Source: Saxidomus purpurata
Lineage: Eukaryota > Mollusca > Bivalvia > Venerida > Veneridae
DNA: 64,000 bases
Reading direction: 5' to 3'
Assembly: GCA_022818135.1 (NCBI GenBank)
Contig: JAFMSR010000018.1
Span: 25,346,982 to 25,410,981 of the forward strand
Part shown: in pieces, positions 12,480 through 24,078 of the stretch
Layout of the letters: each line of letters begins with the position of its first letter
Numbering within the stretch: the stretch's first letter is position 1
Made by a program: the position numbers and the translations under genes
Notes under the pieces: model-generated
What the model saw: the letters and a program-made list of their open reading frames with translations, nothing else
Database searches by the model: none
Told to the model about the DNA's origin: nothing

Positions 12480-13750
12480 AGTGCTCAAGATGAGCTATTG
12501 TGATCGCCTGTTGTCTGCAGTCTGTCTGTATGTATGTCGTCTGCTTACACTTAACCTTGTGTATGCAATAGAGACTGCATTTTGGATCATGAATCATCAT
12601 TGGATCTTCCTTAAACTAGGCTAGAATTATCAGCTTGATGAAATCTATGTTTAGTTTGAATATGGGTCATCTGAGATAAAAAAAATAGGTCACGCGGTTA
12701 AACCATAGAAAAACTTTGTGTATGTAATGTAGTCTGCATTTTTCACTGGAACTTTATGAAATTTGGTCAGAATGACTGTGCTGATGAAATCTAGTTCGAC
12801 TCGAGTATGGGTTATTTTTGGTTAAAAACTATGGCATTAGTTCAAATCATGGAATACCTTGTGTATGCAATAGAAGCTTAATTTTTCATTGGAACTTCAT
12901 GAAACTTGGTCAGAATGATAATCAAAATAAAATCTAGGTCAAGTTTGAATATGGGTCTTCTGAGGTATTTTAGGTCACTCGGTCAAATCATAGAAAAAAT
13001 TATGTATGGTTATGCAATGGAAGCTGTATTTTGCACTAAACTTTATAAAATTTAGTCAGAGTGATTGCCTTGATGAAATATATGTCGAATTCTAATATGG
13101 GTCACTTTGGGTTAAAACCAGGTCACCAGATTAAATCATAGAAGCCCAGTGTTTTTGCAATAGAGTTTGCAATTTTCATTGAATCTTCGTGAAACTTCGT
13201 CCGAATTATTTTCATGATAAAATCTAGGTCGAATTTGAATATGGGTCATCTGTGTTTAGAAACTTGGTCACACGGGGAAATCATAGAAACATATTGCGTA
13301 TGCAATGGCGTCTGCATTTTTACCCTAACATCATGAAATCTATTCAGAACGCTTGTCTTGATAAAATCTAGGTTGAAGTTGAATACCGGTAATCTTAAGT
13401 TAAAAACTAGGTCTGCAGTTCAAAACATAGAAAAAACCTGTGTATGCCATAGAGGTGAGATTTACAACCAAATTATCATGAAAATTGGTCAGAATGTTTG
13501 TCTCAATGATTTCTAGGCAAACTTTAAATCTGGATCACCTTGGGTTGAAAACTAGGTCACACTGTCAAATCAAAGTAACACATTGTTAACAATCAAGAGG
13601 CAACATCTTTTACCTAATCACCTTATAAATTGGTCTGAATGTTTGTCCTGTTTGTGTTTATGATATATTTTTTAGGGTTGGATTTTGGTCAAAATAGGTC
13701 ATAAGTAGGTCTCAGGGGAACGATATAAGGCCATCTTTGCCCTCTTTTTT
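12480..13750 (+). mobile_element. Helentron-like tandem-repeat element (family 1, copy a)
   Basis: About seven degenerate units of ~145 bp, each with GTGTATGCAATAG, a CTTCATGAAACTTGGTCAGA segment and GAATATGGGTCATCTG. It ends AGGTCTCAGGGGAACGATAT, then a decayed AGGCCATCTTTGCCCT hairpin and a CTTTTT tail. The same family recurs at 43.0-43.9 kb with a perfect hairpin. Orientation is set by the hairpin end. Confidence 0.7.
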
Positions 13751-13949
13751 ATAATATCTAATCTTTTAACGTAAGTCCATGTCATTATTGCTACATGACC
13801 TGACGTATTTAATGTAATACAAAGAACTGAGTTCTCGTATAGGTTGTCTTTGTTACAGTGAAGCCGAAAAACATTTCATTATACAACGTCTGATATACGG
13901 GTAATTTTTCGCGTCGCCAAATTTACAGTATTTTACTTAAAAGAAGAGT

Positions 13950-14100
13950 CACTTTTGTGCAGTGGTAGCGCGTTCACCTCAGAATCAAAGGGTCCCGAGT
14001 TCATTCCCGACCAGTGGCCAAGTAGTAGCCCCCTTAAAGCAAGACACAGATAATTCCGAATTGTCCTCTCTCTTCAATGTTGATTCATCTGAGCGATTAA
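13950..14100 (+). mobile_element. tRNA-derived SINE
   Basis: A tRNA-like head has an A-box-like GCAGTGGTAGCGCG near 13959 and a B-box-like GAGTTCATTCCCGAC near 13997, separated by about 38 bases, as in polymerase III promoters. Unrelated sequence follows. It is intronic and lies 130 bp before exon B4. Confidence 0.65.
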
Positions 14101-14229
14101 TACATGTAAGAATTTGCTTCGCAATCAAGAATGAATAAATAAATTAGTATAAATTTAAAATTAAAAGTTTCATATTTGACAAATCTATATTGCTGACAAA
14201 TAAAAATTTGAGCTATGCATTCCCAACAG

Positions 14230-14355
14230 TTGGACCTGATATCTGTGATCCGTGCGATCCTTCCTTGTCCTCGTGCAGATCTGGCCTGGTATGCAGCCCA
14301 ACCTCTTACAGATGCGAATGTCCACCGGATCAAGTACAAATCGGAGATAGTTGCT
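14230..14355 (+). CDS. Exon B4, 7-Cys module
   Basis: 126-base phase 1-1 exon after CCCAACAG, ending TGCT|GTAAG. Encodes VGPDICDPCDPS and CECPPDQVQIGDSC; seven cysteines. Confidence 0.82.
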
Positions 14356-14435
14356 GTAAGTACGAAATATATTTTACTGTATCGCTTTGGCTTATAACAC
14401 TTCTTTAGCTTTAAATGCACCAATTTTCTTCCGAC

Positions 14436-15080
14436 TTTTCGAAGAAAAGGGGAGCTATCCTACTCGCCTCGGTGTCTGCTTTTGCGTAACACTGTGGTGG
14501 AGTTTAACGTACCACCCCTGTTTTTTTCAAAAACCATACGAGATATTGCATTGAAACTTACAATACTTATTTACCATCGTTACCTCTATCAACAGTCAAA
14601 AGTATATAACTTTATAAAGGTTTTTTTGTCAGAATTATAGCCCATTTTCAATGTAGATTGTACATTGAACTTGGTTAAGTTTTCCGTACCACCCCACTTT
14701 CTTTTGAAACCATTACAGATATTGCTGTGCAACTTACAATCATTATTTACCATCATTGCCTTCATCAACAGACAAGAGTACATAACTCTGTGATGGGTTT
14801 TGTCAGAATTATGGCCCTTTTTCGACTTGGAAAATACATTGAATCTGGGTAAAATTCACTATTTGACTTATTACTTTACGAGTATATTACTTTGAAACTT
14901 GGAATACTTGTTTGCATTATGACCAACATCTGCCTCTAACTATAACATATTATTTTGAGATTTGGAATACTTAAGTACCGTCATGACACCCATCTGAAAG
15001 CAAGAGTAGATAACTCTGTCAAAATATTTTCATTGTTCTTAGAAATTATTGGTTAAAGATTTATGTGCAACTGGCAAGTA
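14436..15080. mobile_element. Helentron-like tandem-repeat element (family 2), decayed
   Basis: Starts near GGGGAGCTATCCTACTCGCC, followed by two clear and further faint ~180 bp units beginning GTACCACCCC and containing TTATTTACCATC, ATAACTCTGTGATGG and AGAATTATGGCCC. No clean 3' hairpin is seen. Confidence 0.55.
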
Positions 15081-15440
15081 TCATTTACCGCTTAAAGTAT
15101 TAATTTAAAACTGCTGTAGTGTTCAGGGGTATTAAACAATTAAGTAAAATAACTCCTGATAAACATCTTGCTATGAACGGCCCTTGTTTACACTTTGAAA
15201 ATACACAGATTGTTGTTTTGTGCTTCACTACCAAACTTTTATGTCATTGGTACACATTGAAAAAAGTCGAGCGGACTGTCCAACTGTCATATCTTGTACG
15301 GAAATGATATATTAATTTACGTGAATAAAGTCATGATTTGTGTTATCATTTCAAAATTAACACAATATCGAGCCAAGAGATAAATGGTACCCAAAGCCTT
15401 AGTTTTGATCTTATAATTGTGCACATTTTTATTTATTTAG

Positions 15441-15569
15441 ATGGAAGGCGTATAAATGAGTCCTGCTTAGCAAGTGAAAATACATGTATCGATGATAGTT
15501 CACGGTGCTTCGGGGGAGTTTGTGAATGTATTCCGCCATTCACATGGAATGCTACGCTAGAACTGTGCG
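15441..15569 (+). CDS. Exon A5, 6-Cys module (diverged)
   Basis: 129-base phase 1-1 exon after ATTTATTTAG, ending TGCG|GTAATC. Two residues longer than other A exons before its last Cys (WNATLELCG). It keeps six cysteines and sequons NES and NAT; begins a more diverged half of the array. Confidence 0.8.
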
Positions 15570-15715
15570 GTAATCTATTCCTAAGAATATATCTAAATCA
15601 CTTTAAGAAACAACTACAAATTAACACTTTGCATAAGACTTACGTACTTTTAAAAATATCTGTATAAGATCTCTGTCCTTTGAATATTTTGTTGTTGGAG
15701 CATCAATGTTTAACT

Positions 15716-17140
15716 TACCTGAGAACGAGGTGCCTAAGGGTTAGCTGTTGAGTGGCATTTGTCCGTATGCTGTACGCCAATTTTAGTCCAATCTCAATGG
15801 AATTTGCTGATTATCTTAACCTTATTAAAACCTGAAAAGAATATGGTACCTGATCATTTATAGCAAAGCTCATATCATAGAAAACCCATTGCTCACATTT
15901 TCGACCTTAAATATATGAAAGACGAAAACTGCAGTTTCGGTAAAGTTTGAAACTGGGTAGTCTATGGTCAATAACTAGATCACGCGGTTAAGTAATTGAA
16001 AGCCATATCAAGCAATGCGATGTTTACAATTCTACCTCATGTACAAGAAGCATTATAAGAATGTTTGTAATGACACTTAGTTCAAATTTGAATCTTGCTC
16101 ATCTAACAAGAAACTTTAAAGTCAGAATACCATTTTTACCTCGTCTGATTGTCGTCACCGGCGGCGGCGTCGTTTACATGGAAATTATTAAAGCTATCAC
16201 TTTGAAACTTGGAAAAGTTGTTCATTTAATACCCTTCACATTGTATGTTAAAGATGCTGAGTCTGACCTGTTTTGGGTAAAAACATGAATTTTCGTTGAT
16301 TTTGAGAATGGGACATAGCTTCTTCATTTTTTGTTGAACTGATTTCAAATTTTTTCACAAACGAATGGATAATGTATTTCAACATGTTAAACGGGTTTTT
16401 GAGTCATGCAATATTTTTTTTTGTGGGGGGGTGGGGGGTGTATATTGGACTTTGTCCTTTGTAGCTAGTCTGATTTTTTAAAAAGTTTTTGCGTTAAGGT
16501 TAATTACCTGCACACTACCAAAGCTATCACTTTCAACGTTGGAATGCCTGTTCACTATCAAATGTGCAATGGAACGAAGGAAGAGTTTTACAAATAACAT
16601 AACCCTGTCATGTATTTTGACTGGATAATTGCTTCTTCTCAAGTTAGAATATTTCATACACACAATATTTTTGTAACAGTGAATATAATGCAACCAAACT
16701 AAGTATATAGAAGGTTTTTTATGAAAATCTTAAATTGGATTGTTTTTTGGGGCACTTGGGGGGGAGTCAATGTCACTGCTACTAAAAATAGGAAAACAGT
16801 AATATGTTCAATATCTTTGGTTACAATTGACATAATGTTACTAAATTATTCAGTTTGTAATACATATAAATAAAGACTTTTATTGGTATTGTGATTGGGG
16901 CTCATTAGGTCAAAGCTCAGGCTTTATTTCTAAAAATAGAAAAATGGGAAAAACTCAGTATCTTTAGTTGCAGATGAATAGTTGTGACCAAACTAAGTGC
17001 CTAGTAATTATTATGAAAACATTTTGTGGATTGTGTTTCTGGGTTAATGTCAAGGACATTGTTACTTAAAAAATGGTAATAAATAAACTGTAAAAGGATA
17101 AAATCAGACGCGTGTCCAGCACACGTAGGCGGTGCTCTTG
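15716..17140 (+). mobile_element. Helentron-like tandem-repeat element (family 3)
   Basis: Starts near GAGAACGAGGTGCCTAAGG and a GTCCGTATGC stretch, with degenerate repeats inside, and ends with the hairpin CGTGTCCAGCACACG (17111-17125) and CTCTTGTT. The end lies only 30 bases before exon B5. Internal borders are poor; two elements could be merged here. Confidence 0.5.
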
Positions 17141-17169
17141 TTAAATATACATTGTTTTTATTACAACAG

Positions 17170-17289
17170 TCGGTATAAACCTGGATGACCCTTGTGACGC
17201 TAACTCGTGTGCTCCGGGACTGGCTTGTGGTGATAGCAGTCAAAGGTGTGAGTGCAATACGCCACTAGTGCAGATTGACAATGTGTGTT
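17170..17289 (+). CDS. Exon B5, 6-Cys module (diverged)
   Basis: 120-base phase 1-1 exon after ATTACAACAG, ending TGTT|GTAAG. Begins VGINLDDPCD, so the first Cys of the CDPC motif in B1-B4 is Asp here. Six cysteines; C-terminal half CECNTPLVQIDNVC. Confidence 0.8.
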
Positions 17290-17508
17290 GTAAGTAAACT
17301 CATGAAAACATTAACTGAGTCAAGATGAAATATGAAAATGCACACGCCTGTAATTGATTTTGGTCGGGTTTATATATCAAATGTTTTATGATAAGTGAGA
17401 AGTACAATGAATGCAAGAAAACAAAGCTTTCGACTATTTCTGTGAATGGCTAGATTTAAATAAGCGATGCGATACAATGGTACATTTTCATTTTCTCTTG
17501 CAATAGTA

Positions 17509-18030
17509 ATATCCCCTGAACACAAAGTGTAAGGGATATACCGGTACTGTATTTAGCTTGTCCGTCCGTCTGTCCGAGCTTACGTATAGATGCCTAGTAA
17601 GTGGCTATAAGAGGACAATACGTAACTGTCCGTCCGTCTGTAGAAAAACTCTTTTAGACACTAATGTTTTAAATCCCCTGGTCAGAATTTAATGATACTT
17701 CATAGAAGTCATAAGTACCATGCCTAGTTGTGACAGGTGCATGTTTCGGGTCACTAGGTCAAAGGTCAAAGTCACAGGGGCTCGAGATAGTAAATTCTTG
17801 CCTGCTCTCAATCTCCTAAAACCCTGCTTACAATTTAATGATATTTCACAGAAGTGATAAGTACCATACCTAGTTGTGCATGGTTCATGTTTCGGGTAAG
17901 TAGGTAAAGGTCACAGGGGCTCGACAAAATAGAATCTTGTGTGCTCATAATCAACAAAAATCCTCGTCAGAAATAAATGATACTTCACAGAAGTGATAAG
18001 TATCATGCCTAGTTTTGCATGGTCCAATAA
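17509..18030 (+). mobile_element. Helentron-like tandem-repeat element (family 4), truncated
   Basis: Begins with ATATCCCCTGAACACAAAGT and GTCCGTCCGTCTGTCCG, then about two and a half ~155 bp units each with TTCACAGAAGTGATAAGTAC and GGTCACAGGGGCTCGA. No terminal hairpin is present, so the 3' end is missing. It lies just before exon A6. Confidence 0.65.
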
Positions 18031-18141
18031 TTAAAGCATCAAATGTTACATCAATTTTATATGCTGTGTCAGTGTGGTGTTCGGAGGTATTCATCACCTT
18101 AAGTGATAGTTCTAGTTACATTTATCATAACATTATTGCAG

Positions 18142-18264
18142 ATGGCACTCGCGTCGGTGAAAACTGTACGGTTGCTCAGGACTCGTGTGTTGATGACAAT
18201 GCCGGGTGTTCAGGCGGAGTATGTTCTTGTAATGCTAATTTCACTTGGAATGGTGAAATATGTG
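18142..18264 (+). CDS. Exon A6, 6-Cys module (diverged)
   Basis: 123-base phase 1-1 exon after CATTATTGCAG, ending TGTG|GTAAAT. Six cysteines; the Cys-x-Cys reads CSGGVCSC and the aromatic end reads NFTWNGEICG, so only NFT is a sequon. Confidence 0.82.
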
Positions 18265-18581
18265 GTAAATGTATAATTACTATAACTTTGTAATTTTGAG
18301 TCATCATACCACTTTTTGAATTGGCGTTAATGTAGGTAATTAAAATGTGTAGGGGCTGATATGCATTTGTAATATAGAGGAGAGTAGCCTCAGTAGCTGA
18401 TATATAAACTTTTAATTTTATTTTATGCTAACTATTAAAACAAAAGCTAAATTATGTATATGCGCAATTGAAAAAAGTAGTTCCGGCAAATCTATGTCAG
18501 ATATGGTATCTATATCATCGCACTATATTTCACCAATAGAACACAGTATTTCAGTAGTTCGCATAAATTAAAACCTTTTTA

Positions 18582-19609
18582 TGCCCCCACAATGTGGGAG
18601 CATATAGCGTTGCACTTGTCCGTCCGTCCGTCCGTCCGTCCGTCCGTCCGTCAATCCGTCCGTCCGTCCGTCCGTACGTCCCGAAATCTTGTGAACGCAA
18701 CTCCTCTTAAACCGGATGGCAGATTTTGCTTAAACTTACAGGGATGAACAACCTTAATGTGTAGATGGTAGTAAAGGAAGGAATTTTTGCTGCGACCAAA
18801 TTTAAGAGAATTATGGCCCTTTGTTGATTTTTTCACTAGATACTATGTAGAAATTTTGTGAACGCAACTCCTCTTAAACCGGATGGCAGATTTTGCTTAA
18901 ACTTATAGGGATGAACAACCTTAATGTGTAGATGGTAGTAAAGGAAGGAATTTTTGCTGTGACCAAATTTAACAGAATTATGGCCCTTTGTTTATTTTTT
19001 CACTATATACTATGTAGAAATTTTGTGGACGCAACTCCTCTTAAACCGGATGGCAGATTTTGCTTAAACTTACAGGGATGAACAACGTTAAGGTGTAGAT
19101 GGTAGTAAAGAAAAGAATTTCGCTGCGACCAAATTTTACAGAATTATGGCCCTTTGTTGATTTTTTCACTATATACTATGTAGAAATTTTGTGAATGCAA
19201 CTCCTCTTAAACCGGATGGCAGATTTTGCTTAAACTTCCAGGGATGAACAACCTTAATGTGTAGATGGCAGTAAAGGAAGGAATTTTTGCTGCAACCAAA
19301 TTTAACAGAATTATGGCCCTTTGTTGATTTTTTCATTATATACTATGTAGAAATTTTGTGAATGCAACTCCTCTTAAACCGGATGGCAGATTTTGCTTTA
19401 ACTTCCAGGGAAGAACAACCTTAATGTGTAGATGGTAGTAAAGGAAGGAATTTTTGCTGCGACCAAATTTAACAGAATTATGGCCCTTTGTTGATTTTTA
19501 GTTTTCAACTTGTGGCACATGTAGTCCAAAAAATATTTGACCTAGAGTCATGAGATTGACAGAACAGTGGCGTGTGGGGGCATCCGTGTCCTATGGACAC
19601 ATTTCTAGT
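18582..19609 (+). mobile_element. Helentron-like element with (CCGT)n and five 167 bp repeats
   Basis: Starts TGCCCCCACAATGTGGGAGC; a CCGT microsatellite spans about 18619-18680. Five units follow, with AACGCAACTC-type starts at 18694, 18861, 19028, 19194 and 19361 (spacing 166-167). The end has GTGGGGGCA (reverse complement of the start TGCCCCCAC), the hairpin GTGTCCTATGGACAC (19586-19600) and TTTCTAGT. Subterminal inverted repeats plus hairpin and CTAG-type end fit known Helentron-type non-autonomous elements (pearl/HINE) of bivalves. Confidence 0.85.
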
Positions 19610-19793
19610 TTACCCTTAAATCATGGTACACCAACAGGAATTATAAATAAATCAGCTTACACGTTCAGTGCAGCGTATTTAACAAAATAGCTCCGGAAAT
19701 ATAACTGTCATATATTTGTATAACGTAAATCCATTAGCATATTCTATATATACAAGATAAGATTATTTATACAAATAATGATGTCTTTTACAG

Positions 19794-19919
19794 TGGGGAC
19801 TCAGCTCGATGATGCTTGTGACAATTCCACGGTTTCCTGTCTTGCTAACGGCCTTGTATGTGGTCCTACTGGCAGGTGTGAGTGCCCGGATGGTGAAGTA
19901 CAATTTGACAACTTATGTT
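19794..19919 (+). CDS. Exon B6, 6-Cys module (diverged)
   Basis: 126-base phase 1-1 exon after CTTTTACAG, ending TGTT|GTAAG. Begins VGTQLDDACD, again lacking the extra first Cys; CECPDGEVQFDNLC closes the module. Six cysteines. Confidence 0.8.
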
Positions 19920-20201
19920 GTAAGTGCATATACTATGAAATTGGATAGAGAAACGATGATTCAGCACTTCACTAATTCAAAAATGTCATGAAAGAATAAA
20001 ATCATATATATTTCATAAATAGGGAGGTTTCCTTTCGCAAATGTTATATTCGCAAATAAGTCTTGGCTGTTTACGAATATAACCTTTGGTAAATTTTACA
20101 CCCGGTGTAAAGCACCGATACACGCGAGATCACCCCTGTGCTTCTTTCCAATGCGTCTATATGAATGGGAAACTCTAAAAAGTGTTTCTGATATTTCCAG
20201 T

Positions 20202-20283
20202 GCCCCGGTCGGCATTCGAACCGGCGACCTCTGGATTGGTAGCCCAGAGCGTTTTGTCACTCAACAAGCGCGCCACCCTTTAT
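20202..20283 (-). mobile_element. tRNA-derived SINE head
   Basis: Read on the - strand: GTGGCGCGCTTGTTGAGTGA (A-box region), an anticodon-arm-like stem CTCTGGGCTACCAATCCAGAG, and a canonical B box GGTTCGAATGCCGACC. It is intronic. Confidence 0.65.
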
Positions 20284-22504
20284 ATACACGTACAACTTAT
20301 GCTAAATGCTGTCAGAAAACCGTGAGATAGATAATTTGTTAAATATAGAATGAGCAGTTTAAAATAACAATCCGCGGCAAATAACGATTTTAAAGACATT
20401 AGAAAATCCTAGTGCTGAAGGCACTGGAGGTGTCCGTTTTACAATATGGTGACCATTTCTCGTCTGTTTACAGAACGGAAACGGTACCAAGAGGGCAATA
20501 TCCTATACTGCAAACCTGAGTACAAAATATATATTGCACGTACCGAGTTTGAGTACGATTGTTTTAGAAATATGAATGCTAGAGGGTAAAACAAATTACT
20601 GTATACGTTGATTAATTGGCAGTGGTTTAAGTTTCACTATATTGGCGGTCAACTTCAAATGCGCTAATTCTAAACGCCACCATATATAATCGTCACTAAA
20701 TATAAGCATTGCCATTTTAAGTACTGACACTAAGGGAGACCACTCTGTGTTCAATAGGTAAAGGCTGATATGTTATCTGCTATACGTGTCGTTATCAATA
20801 TAACTTATCTCTTAGAATTTTAACCTTAACAATAAAAGTTAAGAAACGGAGATAATTGAAAATGTAGTACATGTATCATATTTGAAGGTAAGATCATTTT
20901 ATATAAACGAAGATAATTGTAAAAAAATTAGCAAGTAACTGTTATAGTTCTTTGATATCACAAATCCAAATTCAATATCCTCTATCTTCTACGCAGTTTG
21001 AATAAATTCCCTTCACTTTTGCAGTTGTACTAAGTGGAAAATAAAGGGAGGTAATTCAACACCCAGTACATTCTCTCGTTAATGCCTTATATCTTTGTAA
21101 GCAGTTTGAATATATTCCATTCCATGTTTAACGAGTTATGATCCGTACTAAAAATACAAATACATTTAATTTACTATTTCTTTTGCCACAGCAATCACGT
21201 TTTAGTCTCACAAAAAAGTAAAATGATGTCATTTTCCGTCTCTGTCGACATGTCATAGCTCAAGATGCTACTTTTAACACTTGTTGTATGTGTTTTTTAA
21301 TATTTCTGTTGCCAAAGCAACTACATTTTTTGTCTGACTATTTGAATTATTTTTGTCTGAATATTGAAGGTTTATAAGTTTTGATATGGTAATATTAGCA
21401 ATAGGACACATATTTTCAAACATTTTGGTCTAATCTGGATCTTTAACACTACGTACCATACCATAAGACAACATATTAATTGATACACAAGTGTCGTGTA
21501 GCTTAACTATGGCGCGATTATTAGCTTGAAAATCATTTACATATGAAACAAGGGCGAACAATCTATCTGTCTTGTCATACTGCCACACACCTCTCACGAG
21601 TATTATGGGCAGGGTACACGCCGGGTGTTAATAAACGATAAAATAAGATAACTGCAAGTTAAGAATAAAAGGTTTAAAACAACTGTTGTAAGATTAATAA
21701 CTGAGCTGGGCCACTGTCTGCTTAAATGATTCAAGATCAGGCAGGATCGCAATATGCGAGGGTAACCTATTCCAAAGGACTGTGGTATGGGGGGGAAAAC
21801 GAGTACTTAAAGAAGTCCGAGTTTGCATGGGTTTGGCGGAGACTAAGGGGGTACATATGTCTTGTTAAGCTGTTTGGTATTTCTAGGTAACAGGGTAGGG
21901 AAATTGCTACAAGATTGTTTCATGCACCTGTAAGCTTATAAACATTTGGAAAATGTCTTCTTTTTTTGCATGATATTATTTTTAAAAACTTTGCATACGC
22001 GTCAGATATCATATATTCTATCATATTTATATGTACAAAAATGTATATAATACAATGAAGCCTATAAAACGACTTTAAGAAGTAGATTCCGTTAATCGGA
22101 AACCAATTTTTGTAGATTTTGGTAAGAAAGTCGATTCCGGTAGATTTCGGTAATAAAGTTGATACCACAGACACCTGGGGATCTGTCCCAGGTGAGCGTG
22201 TCAGCTTGGTCTCAAAAACTCTTGCTCATAAAAAAATGGCCAAAAGTCCAAGTTTTACATGACTTAAATATATTATCATCAACTCAATAACCATGACACA
22301 CACGAAAGTCGTTTTCAAAAAAAAAAAAAAAAAAATCCGAGGTGTGTGTAAAAGATAATGTTTACATGTCAAAAAGTATAACCGTCGGCTGATTTTCCGG
22401 TAGTTTCTTTACATAAACACAACAACCCCCTAAGTGGCAGGTGTCAATTTAAAGGGCATTCATTCCTCTAAACATCAATACCAATGACTTTACCCGCCTC
22501 TTCG
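20284..22504. other. Long intron part, nothing recognised
   Basis: No exon is seen. A poly-A tract lies at about 22318-22336. Confidence 0.45.
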
Positions 22505-23450
22505 CCTTTCTGGAAATATTCTTTAAAACACTGGCAAAATCAACCTCTACACACCTGTGGTCGAGAGTCCGCCAATATATACCGGACCCGATCCGTGTAC
22601 CGGTTTTATGTGTAAATTGTAACCTGTCTACCAATATCTCTACGCATTGATCTGTGTAATTATCAGTTCCTGCATTTCTTCGAAATGGCAATCAACACTG
22701 CACTGCTGTATCACCGAATCTTAATTTTTTTAAGTTTTAGCATTTACGCAAAAATCCGGTATACGGATCGGGGTGCGGTATGTATCCTTTGCACAGCCGG
22801 CATATTTTGTTACACACTCGACAGACATGCATGTGTTTTTGTAAACACTGTACATCACGTTATGCTACTTTCGGTTTACTGCGCGTGTAATATACGTCAG
22901 CAAATAGATTGCGCTGTAACATGAAAGTAAAATTTCCATTAGCCCACCTACAGAGGTCACGCGCAGGGGTCACCCTGTCTGGTCTTTTTTTTTTTATTTG
23001 CTAACGAGAGGTCGATTTAAAGCGTTCTCATAAGATGTCAATATACCTAGGTTTGAGTACAACATGTCTGCTTTATGTCTATGAAAAAATATTTGCACGC
23101 GCTCAAAACACTATCCCAAAGGGGCCTATACGCGAACGTTGGTAAATTGAAAAATTTCAAACCTGGTAAAATTGTGTCCAAGGTCATTTTCAAAGTTGTC
23201 TTAAAGTGTCAGCATTTGCCTCAGACGTCCGAGATTTCAACATTCAGGAGCTGTCGGCATAGCCTTTAAATTCATACAGGCAAAACGTGTTCAATACGGT
23301 AACTGTCACTTCTATGGAAGGCCAAACCTGTCTGAACCCGCGTATACGGTTTATTACGTTATGGCCGTTCAAAGGGTATCGGCGGATTTCTCGACCACAG
23401 ATGTGTAGAGGTTGATTTTGCCAGTGTTTTAAAGAATGTTTCCAGAAAGG
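22505..23450. mobile_element. Foldback DNA element, ~70 bp inverted arms
   Basis: CTTTCTGGAAATATTCTTTA through GTCGAGAGTCCGCC (22505-22573) pairs with 23381-23450, reading GGCGGATTTCTCGACCAC to TTTCCAGAAAGG. The inside (22781-23375) is repeated at 39103-39714 without the arms. No transposase is seen; the short open frames inside have no recognisable product. Confidence 0.75.
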
Positions 23451-23955
23451 CCTACAAATTTGTTATTTGCTCAACGAACTATTTCTTGGTACTTTTTTAT
23501 ATGAAGACTTTAGTCAGTACTATTTTCTTCAATGGCGGATAATCTTCGAAGGGGGCCTGCTTATAGCATAAATAAGATAATCTGTTGTCGATCATACTCT
23601 GTGCAGAAAATAAATTAACATATGACGGAGATAATTCTTTATGATATATGAGTATATAGATTTGAGCATGAACTATGATATATGAGTATATAGATTTGAG
23701 CATGAACTATTTGAATAGCATGAAGTGCTTTCAGCTATATACGTGCATTCTAAAATGCTTTATTCTGACTCTTGAACTATTTTGTGTCTTGAGATTTAAG
23801 AACAGTGTAATTACTAGTGGTAACATAATCAGAAAGTGAACCTTAAAACTCTAGTATTAGTTGTCCTAAAGGACACCTAAATACGACTTTAATCTTCTTC
23901 CTAGCTTACCTTATAAAATATGATTTCATATGATATCCAACATGACTTTTTTCAG

Positions 23956-24078
23956 ATTCTCTTATTTGTGGACCATGCAATGGCGACGGCGATTGCCTTG
24001 GAAACCAAACATGTTTGAATTCCATATGCCAATGTGATACAAATTTTTACTTGGACAACTGTGGCATATGTCAACAAA
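23956..24078 (+). CDS. Exon C, 8-Cys module
   Basis: 123-base phase 1-1 exon after TTTTTTCAG, ending CAAA|GTAAGA. The B6-C junction codon is Tyr. Encodes CGPCNGDGDCLGNQTC and ICQCDTNFYLDNCGIC, eight cysteines, with one sequon (NQT). It differs from A and B modules but shares the C-x-C knot, so it is placed in the same EB/EGF-like class. Confidence 0.75.

Noticed and set aside
13956..14012. True tRNA gene
   Set aside because: Only A and B boxes are recognisable; paired arms of a full cloverleaf are not, so a SINE head is more likely.
19809..19991. Separate small protein starting inside exon B6
   Set aside because: Out-of-frame reading of B6; the phase-consistent frame gives the conserved Cys pattern.
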